NCBI GenBank assembly: GCA_900555665.1
Contig: USLX01000056.1
Location: 1-11,796 of the forward strand
Length of the DNA: 11,796 nt
Reading direction: 5' to 3'
DNA from: an uncultured Eubacteriales bacterium
GTDB taxonomy: Bacteria > Bacillota > Clostridia > Oscillospirales > Oscillospiraceae
Shown: positions 1 through 7,123 of the stretch, piece after piece
Layout: each line of letters begins with the position of its first letter
Numbering within the stretch: the first letter of the stretch is position 1
Program-made: the position numbers and the translations under genes
Notes under the pieces: model-generated
Told to the model about the DNA's origin: nothing
The model's input: the letters and a program-made list of their open reading frames with translations, nothing else
The model's database searches: none

Positions 1-16
1 TGGAAGCTATTTTTTT

Positions 17-37
17 ACCCCCGGCATAGCCGGGGGT
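17..37. repeat. Short perfect hairpin
   Basis: A 9-bp GC-rich perfect stem (ACCCCCGGC paired with GCCGGGGGT) closes on a 3-base loop. On the plus strand a run of seven T lies just before it and only a weak TTGTCTTT follows. It is therefore a poor terminator in either direction, though it could assist plus-strand termination of a gene to the left of the window. It may instead be one copy of a dispersed palindrome. Confidence 0.5.
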
Positions 38-58
38 TGTCTTTGGTACAACCAATCC

Positions 59-96
59 AAGAACCGGCGGCCCCTAGGGGCCGCCGGTTCTTTTTT
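59..96 (+). terminator. Strong intrinsic terminator, palindromic
   Basis: A 34-base uninterrupted perfect palindrome (59-92, centred on CCCCTAGGGG) is followed on the plus strand by six T at 91-96. It should stop plus-strand transcription entering from the left. The stem starts 3 bases past the stop codon of the minus-strand protease gene, and on that strand it is followed by TTCTTGG, so it probably also ends the ECF/protease operon. It is best read as a bidirectional terminator between convergent units. Confidence 0.85.
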
Positions 97-1465
97 ATTC
101 TTCCTCCCGCTCGGGGTCATAATAATAGCCGTATTCCTCGGTGTTGTCGATCTCGCCCTGTTCCACCTGCCGGACAGCCGACTCCTCCGGCCGCTCGTCG
201 AGCGTCAGCGTGACATCCAGTTCCGCGCCCGCGCGGTAGAGATGCAGCGTCACCTCGTCGCCTGCGCTGCACTTGTTCAGCGCCGACATCAGCTGCGTAT
301 AGCTCTTCACGCTTTTGCCGTTAAAGGACAGAATGATATCCTTTACCTCCACCCCGGCCTTCTCCGCGCAGCTGCCCGAAACCACGCTCTGTACCATCGG
401 CCCGGAGGGCAGCCCATAGGTATCGGCCGTCACGGTGTCCAGCTCCTTGACCGTCACGCCGAGGAACGCCCGTCCCCGCACAAAGCCATACTCCTGCAGG
501 TCGTAGATCACCCGCAGCGCATCGTTAACCGGAATCGCAAACCCGACGCCCTCAATCATCGCGCCGGAGCCGGCCATGCCGGAAATCTTCGCACTGGTAA
601 TGCCGATCACGTTGCCGTCCATATCAAACAGCGGCCCGCCGGAGTTGCCCGCGTTGATGGCCGCATCGGTCTGGAACATATTGATGGGCTTTCCGCTAAT
701 ATTGATCTCACGCGGCATCGCGCTGATATAGCCGCCCGTCATCGTAAACGTCAGCTCGCCCAGCGGGTTTCCGATGGCGATACAGCTCTCGCCGACCGCG
801 ATCTTATCCGAATCGCCGACCGCCACATGTGCCAGCCCCTCCGCTTCAATCTTCAGCAGCGCCACATCGCTCAGCGAATCACCGCCGATGAGCTGTGCCG
901 GATACGACGTTCCATCGTGGAGCTTGACGGAAAGATTCTCCGCGCTCTCAGCAACGTGGTTGTTCGTCACCACATACCCGTCCTCCGTCAGCACGAATCC
1001 GCTGCCCACAACCGCTGTCGACGTTGTCTGTCCAAAGACATTCGTCGTCACCTCCGTCGCAATGCCGCACACCGCGTCCACGTTCATCCCATAGACTTCC
1101 TGCGCCGTCAGCGTCTTTCCGCTGTCATAGCTTGGCAGCGTCTCCGGCAGCGGCGTCAGCTCCCGGCTGTAGGGCGCCTCGTCCGCTGCCTGCGCAGGCT
1201 CTGCCTCCGTCTTCGCCGGTTCCGTCTGTGCAGTGCTGCCGTCCTGGTTGCGGGCCTCCAGGCCATTGATCGCGCTGCGGAGCAAGTTCCGCCCAAGGCT
1301 TGCCACAATGGCCAGCGCCAACAGCAGCGCTGTGACCTTCAGCCACGTCCGCCGTTTTTTCTTCGGCGCCTCCGCTTCCTCCGGCCCCGCAGGCGTCTCC
1401 CATTCCGGCACTTGCTGTACCGGCTCTTCCTCCGGTTCAATCGTAAAATTCCGATTTTCGTCCAT
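95..1465 (-). CDS. htrA: HtrA/DegP-family anchored serine protease with PDZ domain (paralogue 1)
   Basis: A 456-residue S1C protease that should degrade or refold misfolded surface and secreted proteins outside the membrane. The N terminus is acidic and cytoplasmic, a KKKRR stop-transfer patch sits at 35-39, and one membrane helix spans about 41-58. A low-complexity A/E/T linker runs to about residue 115, followed by the trypsin-like domain. The triad is complete: His170 in NNHVAES, Asp200 in SDVALL, Ser275 in AGNSGGP. A single PDZ domain covers about 333-424. The tail is acidic and Tyr-rich and ends PEREEE. The ATG start has a GGAGGGG ribosome binding site (1472-1478) inside the end of the upstream gene, whose stop is 3 bases away, so it is the last gene of the ECF operon and translationally linked to it. 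Four cysteines (133, 228, 366, 399) are unusual for an extracellular HtrA. It is a paralogue of the gene at 5672-7060. Family and catalytic competence are clear; the pairing with the transporter is inferred to be functional. Confidence 0.93.
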   Translation of the reverse strand: MDENRNFTIEPEEEPVQQVPEWETPAGPEEAEAPKKKRRTWLKVTALLLALAIVASLGRNLLRSAINGLEARNQDGSTAQTEPAKTEAEPAQAADEAPYSRELTPLPETLPSYDSGKTLTAQEVYGMNVDAVCGIATEVTTNVFGQTTSTAVVGSGFVLTEDGYVVTNNHVAESAENLSVKLHDGTSYPAQLIGGDSLSDVALLKIEAEGLAHVAVGDSDKIAVGESCIAIGNPLGELTFTMTGGYISAMPREINISGKPINMFQTDAAINAGNSGGPLFDMDGNVIGITSAKISGMAGSGAMIEGVGFAIPVNDALRVIYDLQEYGFVRGRAFLGVTVKELDTVTADTYGLPSGPMVQSVVSGSCAEKAGVEVKDIILSFNGKSVKSYTQLMSALNKCSAGDEVTLHLYRAGAELDVTLTLDERPEESAVRQVEQGEIDNTEEYGYYYDPEREEE

Positions 1466-1468
1466 CTC

Positions 1469-4093
1469 TCACCCCTCCGCGTCCTCGCGGTGTTCCAACA
1501 GGCCGTATTTCACCTGTATCCGTTCCATCTTTTCCAGCATAGGCTCCGCGCCAAACCACAAAAACAGCGCTGTCGCCGCCCCTCGCACCAAATCCCAGGG
1601 TACGCCTGTCAGATAATAGCTGAAAATGATCTTCCAGTTCAGCTCCTGCGCCCAGATCAGCGCCGTCGAGGGATTCATAATCCCGCCGTATACCACCACG
1701 GCGCACAGCACTCCGAAGATGCTGAGTGTCAGGCGCGTCTGCCGCAGCGGGCCGTTGTGGAAGCATACGCCCCCAAGAAACCCGATCAACCCCATCGCAA
1801 ACATCTGCCACGGTGTCCAGGGCCCCTGCCCAAACATCACATTCGAGCAAAGCATCGTCAACGCACCAACCAAAAACCCACTCTCCGCGCCCATTGCCAC
1901 ACCGGCCAACAGCGTCATCGCCACCACAGGCTTAAATTCCGGCAGCATAAACAATGCCGCCCGGCCCGCGATGTTCAGCGCACAAAGCACCGCGATCACC
2001 ACGAGCTCCCGTGCCTGCGGTTTTCGCCCCTCAAAAATGAGGAAAAACGGGATCATCGCCTCCAGCAGCACCGCCACCGCCAGCACATAGTAGTTTTTCA
2101 CCTGCCACACCTGAAACCCGAGCAGCAGCGTCGCCGGGATCAAGAAAAATACCGCCGCCGCTGTCCAGATCGTCCGCTTCGAGAGCCGTTTTTTCGGCGG
2201 CTTTGTGAGCGCACGCTTCCGCTCCGGTGCTTTTCGATAGGTCATTGCGGCAAACAGTACCAAGAGTACCAGCATTGCCGCATACCGCCAAAGCATTCCC
2301 GGTGCCTGCGCGCCAAGCCCGCCTGCCGTGACCACTTCCCCAAAGTCCGTGTTCCCCAGGCTGGCGATGGCCAGGGCAATCGCCAGCAACAGCGAGACTG
2401 CCGCCGTAATCCGCTTCCAGAGCGGCCTTTGGGGCGCCTTTTTCTCGTCGGCCTCCAGCGGCGTGCCGTCCCACGGCGGCAATTCTGGCTCCGACGGAAG
2501 CGTTCCGCCGCAGACGGTAATTACATCCTCCACCGTAACACAGTCCGGTGCGCTTTCCCGCGCCATCCGGCTGGCCGCCGTGGTATAAAAGCTGCTTCCC
2601 GCAAAAAACGGGCGCGGCGTATCCTCTGCGACAATGATACCGTCAAACAGCAGCGCGCAGCGGCAGGTATACTGCGCGCAAAACTCGATGTCATGGCTGA
2701 CCGCCAAAATCGTCAACCCGTGCCGCCGCTGCGCCAAAAGGATTCCCGCAATCTCCCGTTTGCAGGCTGCGTCCAAACCTTTGGTGGGTTCATCCAGCAA
2801 GAGAATGTCCGGCTCACTTAAAAGCACCTTCGCCAGCGCAAGGCGCTGTTGCTCCCCACCGGAAATATCATAGGGATGCCGGTTCAGAAGCCCGCTCAGG
2901 CCGCAGCGTTCGGCAAGCTCCGCAGCACGCAGCGGCGTTCCACACTCCAAAAGCTCCTCCCGGACCGTCTTTTTCGCGAAGAGCGTCTGCGGATCCTGCG
3001 GCAGGAGCGCAACGCGGCCGGTGCAGTGCACTTTGCCCCGCTGGGGCGTGAGCATTCCGGCGATGAGCTTCAGCGTGGTACTCTTGCCCGTGCCGTTGCC
3101 GCCGAGCAGCGCCAGAAATTCGCCCTGCCGCACCTCGAGGTTCAGGCCCTTGATGACATCCGTTCCGCCCTGCCCGTAGCGAAACCAGAGCTCCTTTGCC
3201 GTAATCGCCATCTGCGGCGATACGGGGGCTGTCTGCTCCGGCAGGAGCGGGCGAAGCGGATGCACCCTTGCGTATTCTTCCAGCCAGTTCCGTCCTTCGC
3301 CGACCGTTACCGGGCAGCGCTCCGTTCCGCCCACCGCGCCCCAGACGCGCATCGCCGCGGGCATGGCAAGGAACATCCTGTGTCCCGCCGCGCGCAGCGC
3401 CGGGCCAATCTCCTCCGGCCGCCCCGCACAGAGCACCCGTCCGCCATCGAGCAGCACGGCGCGGGAGCAGAGCGAAAAGGCCTCCTCCAGACGGTGCTCA
3501 CTGAGGAGCACGGTCGTGCCGAACTCGCGGTTGATCCGCCCCAGGACGCCCAGAAACTCCGAGGCGGCAATGGGGTCGAGCTGGCTTGTCGGCTCGTCCA
3601 GAATCAAAACTTCCGGCTGCATGACCATCACAGAGGCCAGATTCAAAATCTGCTTTTGGCCGCCGGAGAGCGACGCGACATCGCGGTAAAACCAATCCTC
3701 AATGCCAAAAAACGATGCCATTTCCGCCACGCGGCGGCGAATGGCCGGCGTCTCATAGCCGAGGCTCTCGAGCCCGAAGGCGAGCTCATGCCAGACCTTA
3801 TCGGTGACAATCTGATGATCCACGTTTTGCTGCACAAAGCCGATGCGGCGGCTCTGGTCGGCCTGTGAGAGTGTCTGCAGCTCCTGACCCCCGAGCAAAA
3901 TCTGCCCCGTCCGTTCGCCGTGCGGCGCGATGGCAGGCTTGAGCTGGCGCAGAAGCGTACTTTTCCCACAGCCCGAAGGGCCGCAGAGCACCAGAAACGC
4001 ACCGCGTGCCACCGTCAGCTCCACCTCGCGCAGCGCAGGACGCTCCTGGCCGGGGTAGGCAAAGCTGAAATTTTGAATTGTCAGGAATTCCAT
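1469..4093 (-). CDS. ECF transporter fusion protein: two EcfA-type ATPases plus C-terminal S-component
   Basis: An 874-residue fusion that should supply both the ATP motor and the substrate-binding membrane subunit of a vitamin-type ECF importer. ATPase 1: Walker A GPSGCGKST (38-46), Q-loop near 88, signature LSGGQ (142-146), Walker B VLILDEP (162-168), H-loop His200. ATPase 2: Walker A GGNGTGKST (331-339), signature ISGGEQ (410-415), Walker B ILLLDEP (430-436), H-loop His467. Both sites look intact. From about 560 to the end there are roughly ten hydrophobic segments. The last 180 or so residues (motifs GRAALFMLPEFKP, NVMFGQGPWTPWQ) resemble a clostridial ECF S-component; the segments at 564-687 are an extra linker or N-terminal extension. 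I chose the ATG at 4091-4093 because a GGGAGG box (4101-4106) lies 7 bases upstream and the ABC fold begins there; a longer upstream frame only overlaps ecfT. It overlaps the 3' end of ecfT by 13 bases. Substrate is not determinable from motifs; a corrinoid is inferred from the DUF4430 neighbour. Confidence 0.9.
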   Translation of the reverse strand: MEFLTIQNFSFAYPGQERPALREVELTVARGAFLVLCGPSGCGKSTLLRQLKPAIAPHGERTGQILLGGQELQTLSQADQSRRIGFVQQNVDHQIVTDKVWHELAFGLESLGYETPAIRRRVAEMASFFGIEDWFYRDVASLSGGQKQILNLASVMVMQPEVLILDEPTSQLDPIAASEFLGVLGRINREFGTTVLLSEHRLEEAFSLCSRAVLLDGGRVLCAGRPEEIGPALRAAGHRMFLAMPAAMRVWGAVGGTERCPVTVGEGRNWLEEYARVHPLRPLLPEQTAPVSPQMAITAKELWFRYGQGGTDVIKGLNLEVRQGEFLALLGGNGTGKSTTLKLIAGMLTPQRGKVHCTGRVALLPQDPQTLFAKKTVREELLECGTPLRAAELAERCGLSGLLNRHPYDISGGEQQRLALAKVLLSEPDILLLDEPTKGLDAACKREIAGILLAQRRHGLTILAVSHDIEFCAQYTCRCALLFDGIIVAEDTPRPFFAGSSFYTTAASRMARESAPDCVTVEDVITVCGGTLPSEPELPPWDGTPLEADEKKAPQRPLWKRITAAVSLLLAIALAIASLGNTDFGEVVTAGGLGAQAPGMLWRYAAMLVLLVLFAAMTYRKAPERKRALTKPPKKRLSKRTIWTAAAVFFLIPATLLLGFQVWQVKNYYVLAVAVLLEAMIPFFLIFEGRKPQARELVVIAVLCALNIAGRAALFMLPEFKPVVAMTLLAGVAMGAESGFLVGALTMLCSNVMFGQGPWTPWQMFAMGLIGFLGGVCFHNGPLRQTRLTLSIFGVLCAVVVYGGIMNPSTALIWAQELNWKIIFSYYLTGVPWDLVRGAATALFLWFGAEPMLEKMERIQVKYGLLEHREDAEG

Positions 4094-4956
4094 CTTCTTG
4101 CCTCCCACCGATCCACAATCCAGGGCGTCAGCGCCAGAAGCAGCTCTGCCGCCGCGCAGATCCACGTTGCCGGGCCGAAGCTTCCGCGCACCGTGGGATA
4201 ATAGCGCCAGAAAAATGCCCCCGCAGCCCAGCCGAAGCCAACCACTCCACCGCAGCCAAGCAGCCAGAGCAGCATCCACCGGTCGCGCGGATCAAAGCGA
4301 AAAATTGAAAAAGATGTCCGACCCGGCAGGCCATAGCCCCGGGCGCGCATGGAATCCGCCGTCTCGACCGCGTTTTCCAGGCTCCAGGTGACAAGAATGG
4401 AGAAATTCTCCACAAAAATGTGGATCTTTTGCATCGGGCCGGACTTTTCCTGGCCGCCGGAGAAGGCTCTTGCCTGCTGCACTGCGCGCAGCTGCGCCTG
4501 AAACCTGGGGACAAAGCGCAGCGTCATAGACAGCGCCAGACTCAGCGCCGGAATGACGCGGCCAAAGAGATAGACAAACTTGTCCGAACTCATCACACGC
4601 TGATAAGTGCCGAACCAGAGCAGCACCGCCGTAAGCAGCAAGCCGGACGAGAGGCCGTAGGCAATGGACTCGAGCGTCAGCGGATTGCCGGAGGAGAAAT
4701 AAGTCAGAATCGTGGCACCCTCGTGCTGAAACAGGACATTGACCCCTGCGGCGAGAAGCGCCACGGCCAAACATCCGCCGAGCGAGCGCACCAGCGCCCG
4801 CCCTCCGCGCAGCGACGCAGCATAAAAGAATGCCCCCAGAAGCGACACCGCCAGACAGAGCGGATGCGTCAGAAACATAGAAAAGGCCAGAATCAGCACA
4901 TAATAAAGACAGAGCAGCGCGGGATGGAACGAGGAAAAGGCGTCGGCATTTTTCAT
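4081..4956 (-). CDS. ecfT: ECF transporter transmembrane (T) subunit
   Basis: A 291-residue EcfT (CbiQ-like) membrane scaffold that links the two ATPases to the S-component. Four helices are visible at about 12-32, 33-50, 60-76 and 99-117. A long cytoplasmic coupling segment carries the two Ala-Arg motifs typical of the family (QARAF at 161-165; RARGYG at 204-209), which dock on the ATPases. Two C-terminal helices follow (about 228-251 and 262-282). The ATG at 4954-4956 shares an ATGA with the stop of the lipoprotein gene, the classic sign of translational coupling. An upstream in-frame extension would be Arg-rich and antithetical to a membrane protein N terminus, so I rejected it. No strong ribosome binding site precedes it, which fits coupling. 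The stop codon lies inside the first codons of the ATPase/S fusion. All parts of an ECF transporter are therefore encoded in three consecutive genes. Confidence 0.88.
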   Translation of the reverse strand: MKNADAFSSFHPALLCLYYVLILAFSMFLTHPLCLAVSLLGAFFYAASLRGGRALVRSLGGCLAVALLAAGVNVLFQHEGATILTYFSSGNPLTLESIAYGLSSGLLLTAVLLWFGTYQRVMSSDKFVYLFGRVIPALSLALSMTLRFVPRFQAQLRAVQQARAFSGGQEKSGPMQKIHIFVENFSILVTWSLENAVETADSMRARGYGLPGRTSFSIFRFDPRDRWMLLWLLGCGGVVGFGWAAGAFFWRYYPTVRGSFGPATWICAAAELLLALTPWIVDRWEARRWNS

Positions 4957-5456
4957 TGCTGCACGCCCGCAGCGTCTCCGCCGCCAACATCGCGCCCCAG
5001 GTCGCAGGTATAGACCCAGGCGACCACGTCGCCGTCCTTCAGCGTACACTGGCTGCAGCCATAGTTGGGATACCAGCCGTTGACGCTGTACATCCAGCCC
5101 GAAAGCTCACCGGCGTCAAACTCATAGAGATTGCCGATGCCTTCGATATAGGCGGCCTGATAGAGCGGCGTCTGGCTGTATTCCATGTGAATTTTATGCG
5201 TCTTTGTCTCGCGCAGAAGCACATCAAAGACGCTCTCTCCTTCATAAAACTCCACGGTTTCCTCCGGCAGAATCCATCCGTCCGCCGGAATCAGCTCCTG
5301 CTTATCGGCCTTACACTTTTCCGGCGCGTCAGAGAGCGTCTGACAGGAGATAGAGAATGTGCACTGCCCAGCGGGTATTTTTTCCGTTTTCGCGCCGCAG
5401 GCGCAAAGCAGCGCCGCCAAAAGCAGGAGCAGCACGGCGATCTGTATGTTTTTCAT
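4953..5456 (-). CDS. DUF4430 (transcobalamin-like) lipoprotein, probable extracellular ligand-binding component
   Basis: A 167-residue secreted lipoprotein. A Lys-poor hydrophobic signal segment (5-19) ends in a lipobox LCAC with Cys20 as the lipidated residue. Mature sequence shows DUF4430 hallmarks: ESVFDVLLRET (74-84), then GWMYSVNGWYPNYG (120-133), LKDGDVVAWVYTCDLG (139-154). DUF4430 corresponds to the C-terminal beta-domain of animal transcobalamin/intrinsic factor, so the expected role is to hold a corrinoid or similar ligand next to the ECF complex. Six cysteines remain after the anchor (32, 38, 48, 134, 137, 151), possibly forming disulfides. The ATG at 5456 is preceded by GAGAGGA (5464-5470) at 7 bases. 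It is the first gene of the operon, 60 or so bases from a predicted promoter, and overlaps ecfT by ATGA. Family assignment is good; the ligand is inferred. Confidence 0.85.
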   Translation of the reverse strand: MKNIQIAVLLLLLAALLCACGAKTEKIPAGQCTFSISCQTLSDAPEKCKADKQELIPADGWILPEETVEFYEGESVFDVLLRETKTHKIHMEYSQTPLYQAAYIEGIGNLYEFDAGELSGWMYSVNGWYPNYGCSQCTLKDGDVVAWVYTCDLGRDVGGGDAAGVQQ

Positions 5457-5517
5457 GCAAAAATCCTCTCAGATTCCATCCATTTTCATGGTACTATTCT
5501 ATATAATTCGACACTTT

Positions 5518-5546
5518 ACAATACCGGATCGTGCCTCAAAAGTCAA
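5518..5546 (-). promoter_or_regulatory. Sigma-A-like promoter of the DUF4430-ECF-protease operon
   Basis: On the minus strand TTGACT (5541-5546) and TATTGT (5518-5523) are separated by exactly 17 bases, giving 5/6 and 4/6 matches to the vegetative consensus. Predicted transcription start is near 5511, leaving a leader of about 55 bases before the lipoprotein ATG. The leader is too short for a cobalamin riboswitch. Confidence 0.6.
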
Positions 5547-5571
5547 CCCTTAACACCTGCATCATAAACTG

Positions 5572-5614
5572 TTCACAAAACGTTCCCAAAAAGTTTCAGC
5601 ATCACTTCAGGTTT
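5572..5614 (+). promoter_or_regulatory. Four 11-bp-phased direct repeats, probable OmpR/PhoB-type response regulator box
   Basis: Hexamers TTCACA (5572), TTCCCA (5583), TTTCAG (5594) and CTTCAG (5605) start exactly 11 bp apart. A further TTAACA at 5550 is in the same phase, two periods upstream. Winged-helix response regulators (PhoB, PhoP, WalR, CssR) bind tandem half-sites with one per helical turn. The last hexamer ends 10 bp before the -10 box, taking the place of a -35 element. The array lies between the divergent promoters and could affect both. The regulator is not in the window. Confidence 0.55.
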
Positions 5615-5620
5615 CTGCGG

Positions 5621-5626
5621 TACACT
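5621..5626 (+). promoter_or_regulatory. -10 box of the divergent htrA gene
   Basis: TACACT matches four of six consensus positions. No acceptable -35 hexamer lies 16-18 bp upstream, which suggests dependence on an activator bound to the phased repeats. The predicted start near 5633 gives a leader of about 40 bases. Confidence 0.5.
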
Positions 5627-5656
5627 GTTGTCAGAAAAACAAAGAACCCATCTCTG

Positions 5657-5663
5657 AAAGGAG
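5657..5663 (+). promoter_or_regulatory. Ribosome binding site that sets the htrA start
   Basis: AAAGGAG lies 8 bases before the ATG at 5672. It rules out the longer open frame beginning with GTG at 5531, whose extra residues would run across the promoter region. Confidence 0.85.
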
Positions 5664-5671
5664 TCTTCCAT

Positions 5672-7060
5672 ATGTACGAATATGAAAATGAGCATCGTCC
5701 CGTAGAAAATCAGCAAAGTTATTCCTACCACTTCACGCCGGATCCCGGCAGCCAGTCCCCGCAGCAGCCACAGAAAAAGCGCGGCGGCGCGGGCAAAGTC
5801 GTGGCGCTGCTTCTGGCCTGTGCCCTGGTGGGCGGCGCGTCCGGCGTGGGCGCGTCCCTCCTGACCGGCTCGCGCCAGACCGCAGCCCAGACCGAAACGG
5901 CGGCGCAGCCGGAATCCTCCTCCGGCAGCAGCACAACGCTCTTTGAGGGCCAGCGCGAGACCGAAGCCCTGACCGTGGCGCACGTCGACACCAGCCGTGA
6001 GCTGACCGCCTCCGAGGTTTACGCCCAGAATGTCAACTCGACCGTCGGCATCACAACCTCCATCACCACAAACTACTGGGGCTATCAGACGCAGTCCGCT
6101 GCGGCCGGCTCCGGCTTCATCCTGACGGAAGACGGCTATATCCTGACGAACTATCACGTCATCGAGGATTCGAACTCTATCACCGTCTCGCTCTATGACG
6201 GCAGCACCTATGACGCAAAGCTCATCGGCTACGACGAGAACAACGACATCGCCGTGCTGAAGATCGACGCAACGGGCCTGCAGCCGGTTGTACTTGGCAG
6301 CTCGGATGAGCTGCACGTTGGCGATCAGGTCATTGCCATCGGCAACCCGCTCGGTGAGCTGACGTTCTCGCTGACGAGCGGCATGGTCAGCGCACTGAAC
6401 CGCGAGGTCACGTTCTCGAGCGGCCTGCGCATGAGCCTCATTCAGACTGACGCGGCCATCAATTCCGGCAACTCCGGCGGCGCCCTGTTTAACATGTATG
6501 GCGAGGTTGTCGGCATCACAAACGCGAAATACGGCTCCAGCTCGAGCAACACCGCCTCGATCGACAACATCGGCTTTGCCATCCCGATTGACGACGTGCG
6601 CAGCATCGTGGAGAGCATCATCGAAAACGGCTATATCGTCAAGCCCTACATCGGCGTGAGCGTGCAGAACGTGAGCTCTGAGAGCCAGCAGCTCGGCCTG
6701 CCGCAGGGCGCGGCGGTTGCACAGGTTGTAGCGTCCAGCCCCGCTGAGTCCGCCGGACTGAAGGCCAACGACATTATCACCGCCGTCAACGGCACCGCCA
6801 TCACCAGCAGCACCGATCTGGTCAACACCGTGAAGGGCGCCGCCATCGGCGACGAGCTGACCCTTTCGGTCTACCGCCAGGGTCAGGAGATGGAGCTGAA
6901 GCTGACCGTCGGTGAAAAGACGCAGGACGCGCTCCCGCAGACGGACAGCACCCAGTCTTCGCAGGACAACAGCCAGCAGCAACAGCAACAGCCGCAGGAC
7001 GGCCAGCAATATGGCTATTCCTTCGGCCAGGGCGGTTTCCCGTTCAGCTTCTTCGGCTAA
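5672..7060 (+). CDS. htrA: HtrA/DegP-family anchored serine protease with PDZ domain (paralogue 2)
   Basis: A 462-residue S1C protease/chaperone acting outside the membrane. The cytoplasmic N terminus is Tyr/Gln-rich, with a KKR patch at 35-37 and one membrane helix at about 42-65. A Ser/Thr/Gln/Ala linker follows, then the protease domain with a complete triad: His162 in NYHVIED, Asp192 in NDIAVL, Ser268 in SGNSGGA. The PDZ domain covers about 325-415. The tail has a run of six Gln (435-440) and ends in a Gly/Phe-rich segment, PFSFFG. It is divergent from the ECF operon, has its own promoter and terminator, and is the only plus-strand gene. It aligns with the operon protease across linker, protease and PDZ (for example both read GSGF-LTEDGY--TN-HV and GNPLGELTF), so the two are paralogues. 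The phased repeats at its promoter suggest two-component control, as is known for htrA in Bacillus (CssRS). Function is confident; the regulator is inferred. Confidence 0.95.
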   Translation: MYEYENEHRPVENQQSYSYHFTPDPGSQSPQQPQKKRGGAGKVVALLLACALVGGASGVGASLLTGSRQTAAQTETAAQPESSSGSSTTLFEGQRETEALTVAHVDTSRELTASEVYAQNVNSTVGITTSITTNYWGYQTQSAAAGSGFILTEDGYILTNYHVIEDSNSITVSLYDGSTYDAKLIGYDENNDIAVLKIDATGLQPVVLGSSDELHVGDQVIAIGNPLGELTFSLTSGMVSALNREVTFSSGLRMSLIQTDAAINSGNSGGALFNMYGEVVGITNAKYGSSSSNTASIDNIGFAIPIDDVRSIVESIIENGYIVKPYIGVSVQNVSSESQQLGLPQGAAVAQVVASSPAESAGLKANDIITAVNGTAITSSTDLVNTVKGAAIGDELTLSVYRQGQEMELKLTVGEKTQDALPQTDSTQSSQDNSQQQQQQPQDGQQYGYSFGQGGFPFSFFG

Positions 7061-7086
7061 ACGGCCGCCGCAATAGAAATAAAATC

Positions 7087-7123
7087 GCCGCCCAGAGGCC
7101 AAGCCTCCGGGCGGCAGTTTTTT
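7087..7123 (+). terminator. Intrinsic terminator of htrA, shared with the convergent gene
   Basis: The stem pairs GCCGCCC (7087-7093) with GGGCGGC (7109-7115) and GAGGC (7095-7099) with GCCTC (7103-7107), with one A-C mismatch and a CAA loop. Six T follow at 7118-7123. On the minus strand the hairpin is followed by GATTTTATTT, so it should also stop the facing gene, whose stop codon begins at 7125. Confidence 0.9.

Noticed and set aside
17..37. Terminator for the minus-strand operon
   Set aside because: On the minus strand the stem is followed by A residues, not T; the palindrome at 59-92 is better placed.
242..2821. An 859-codon open frame on the plus strand across the protease and ECF fusion genes
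   Set aside because: It is antisense to two well-supported genes, is Arg/His/Pro-rich with no domain logic, and lacks a ribosome binding site. It is a by-product of GC-rich codon use.
4094..4279. A 62-residue N-terminal extension of the ECF ATPase fusion
   Set aside because: It overlaps ecfT in another frame, has no ribosome binding site, and the ATG at 4093 has a GGGAGG box at good spacing right where the ABC fold begins.
5457..5671. A cobalamin riboswitch upstream of the transporter operon
   Set aside because: Neither the GCCACTG-type B12 box nor a long structured leader is present on the minus strand, and the promoter leaves only about 55 bases.
5573..7102. A 509-codon minus-strand open frame opposite htrA
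   Set aside because: Low-complexity Ala/Arg/Val/Asp composition mirroring the real htrA codons; the plus-strand gene has a full catalytic triad and clear signals.
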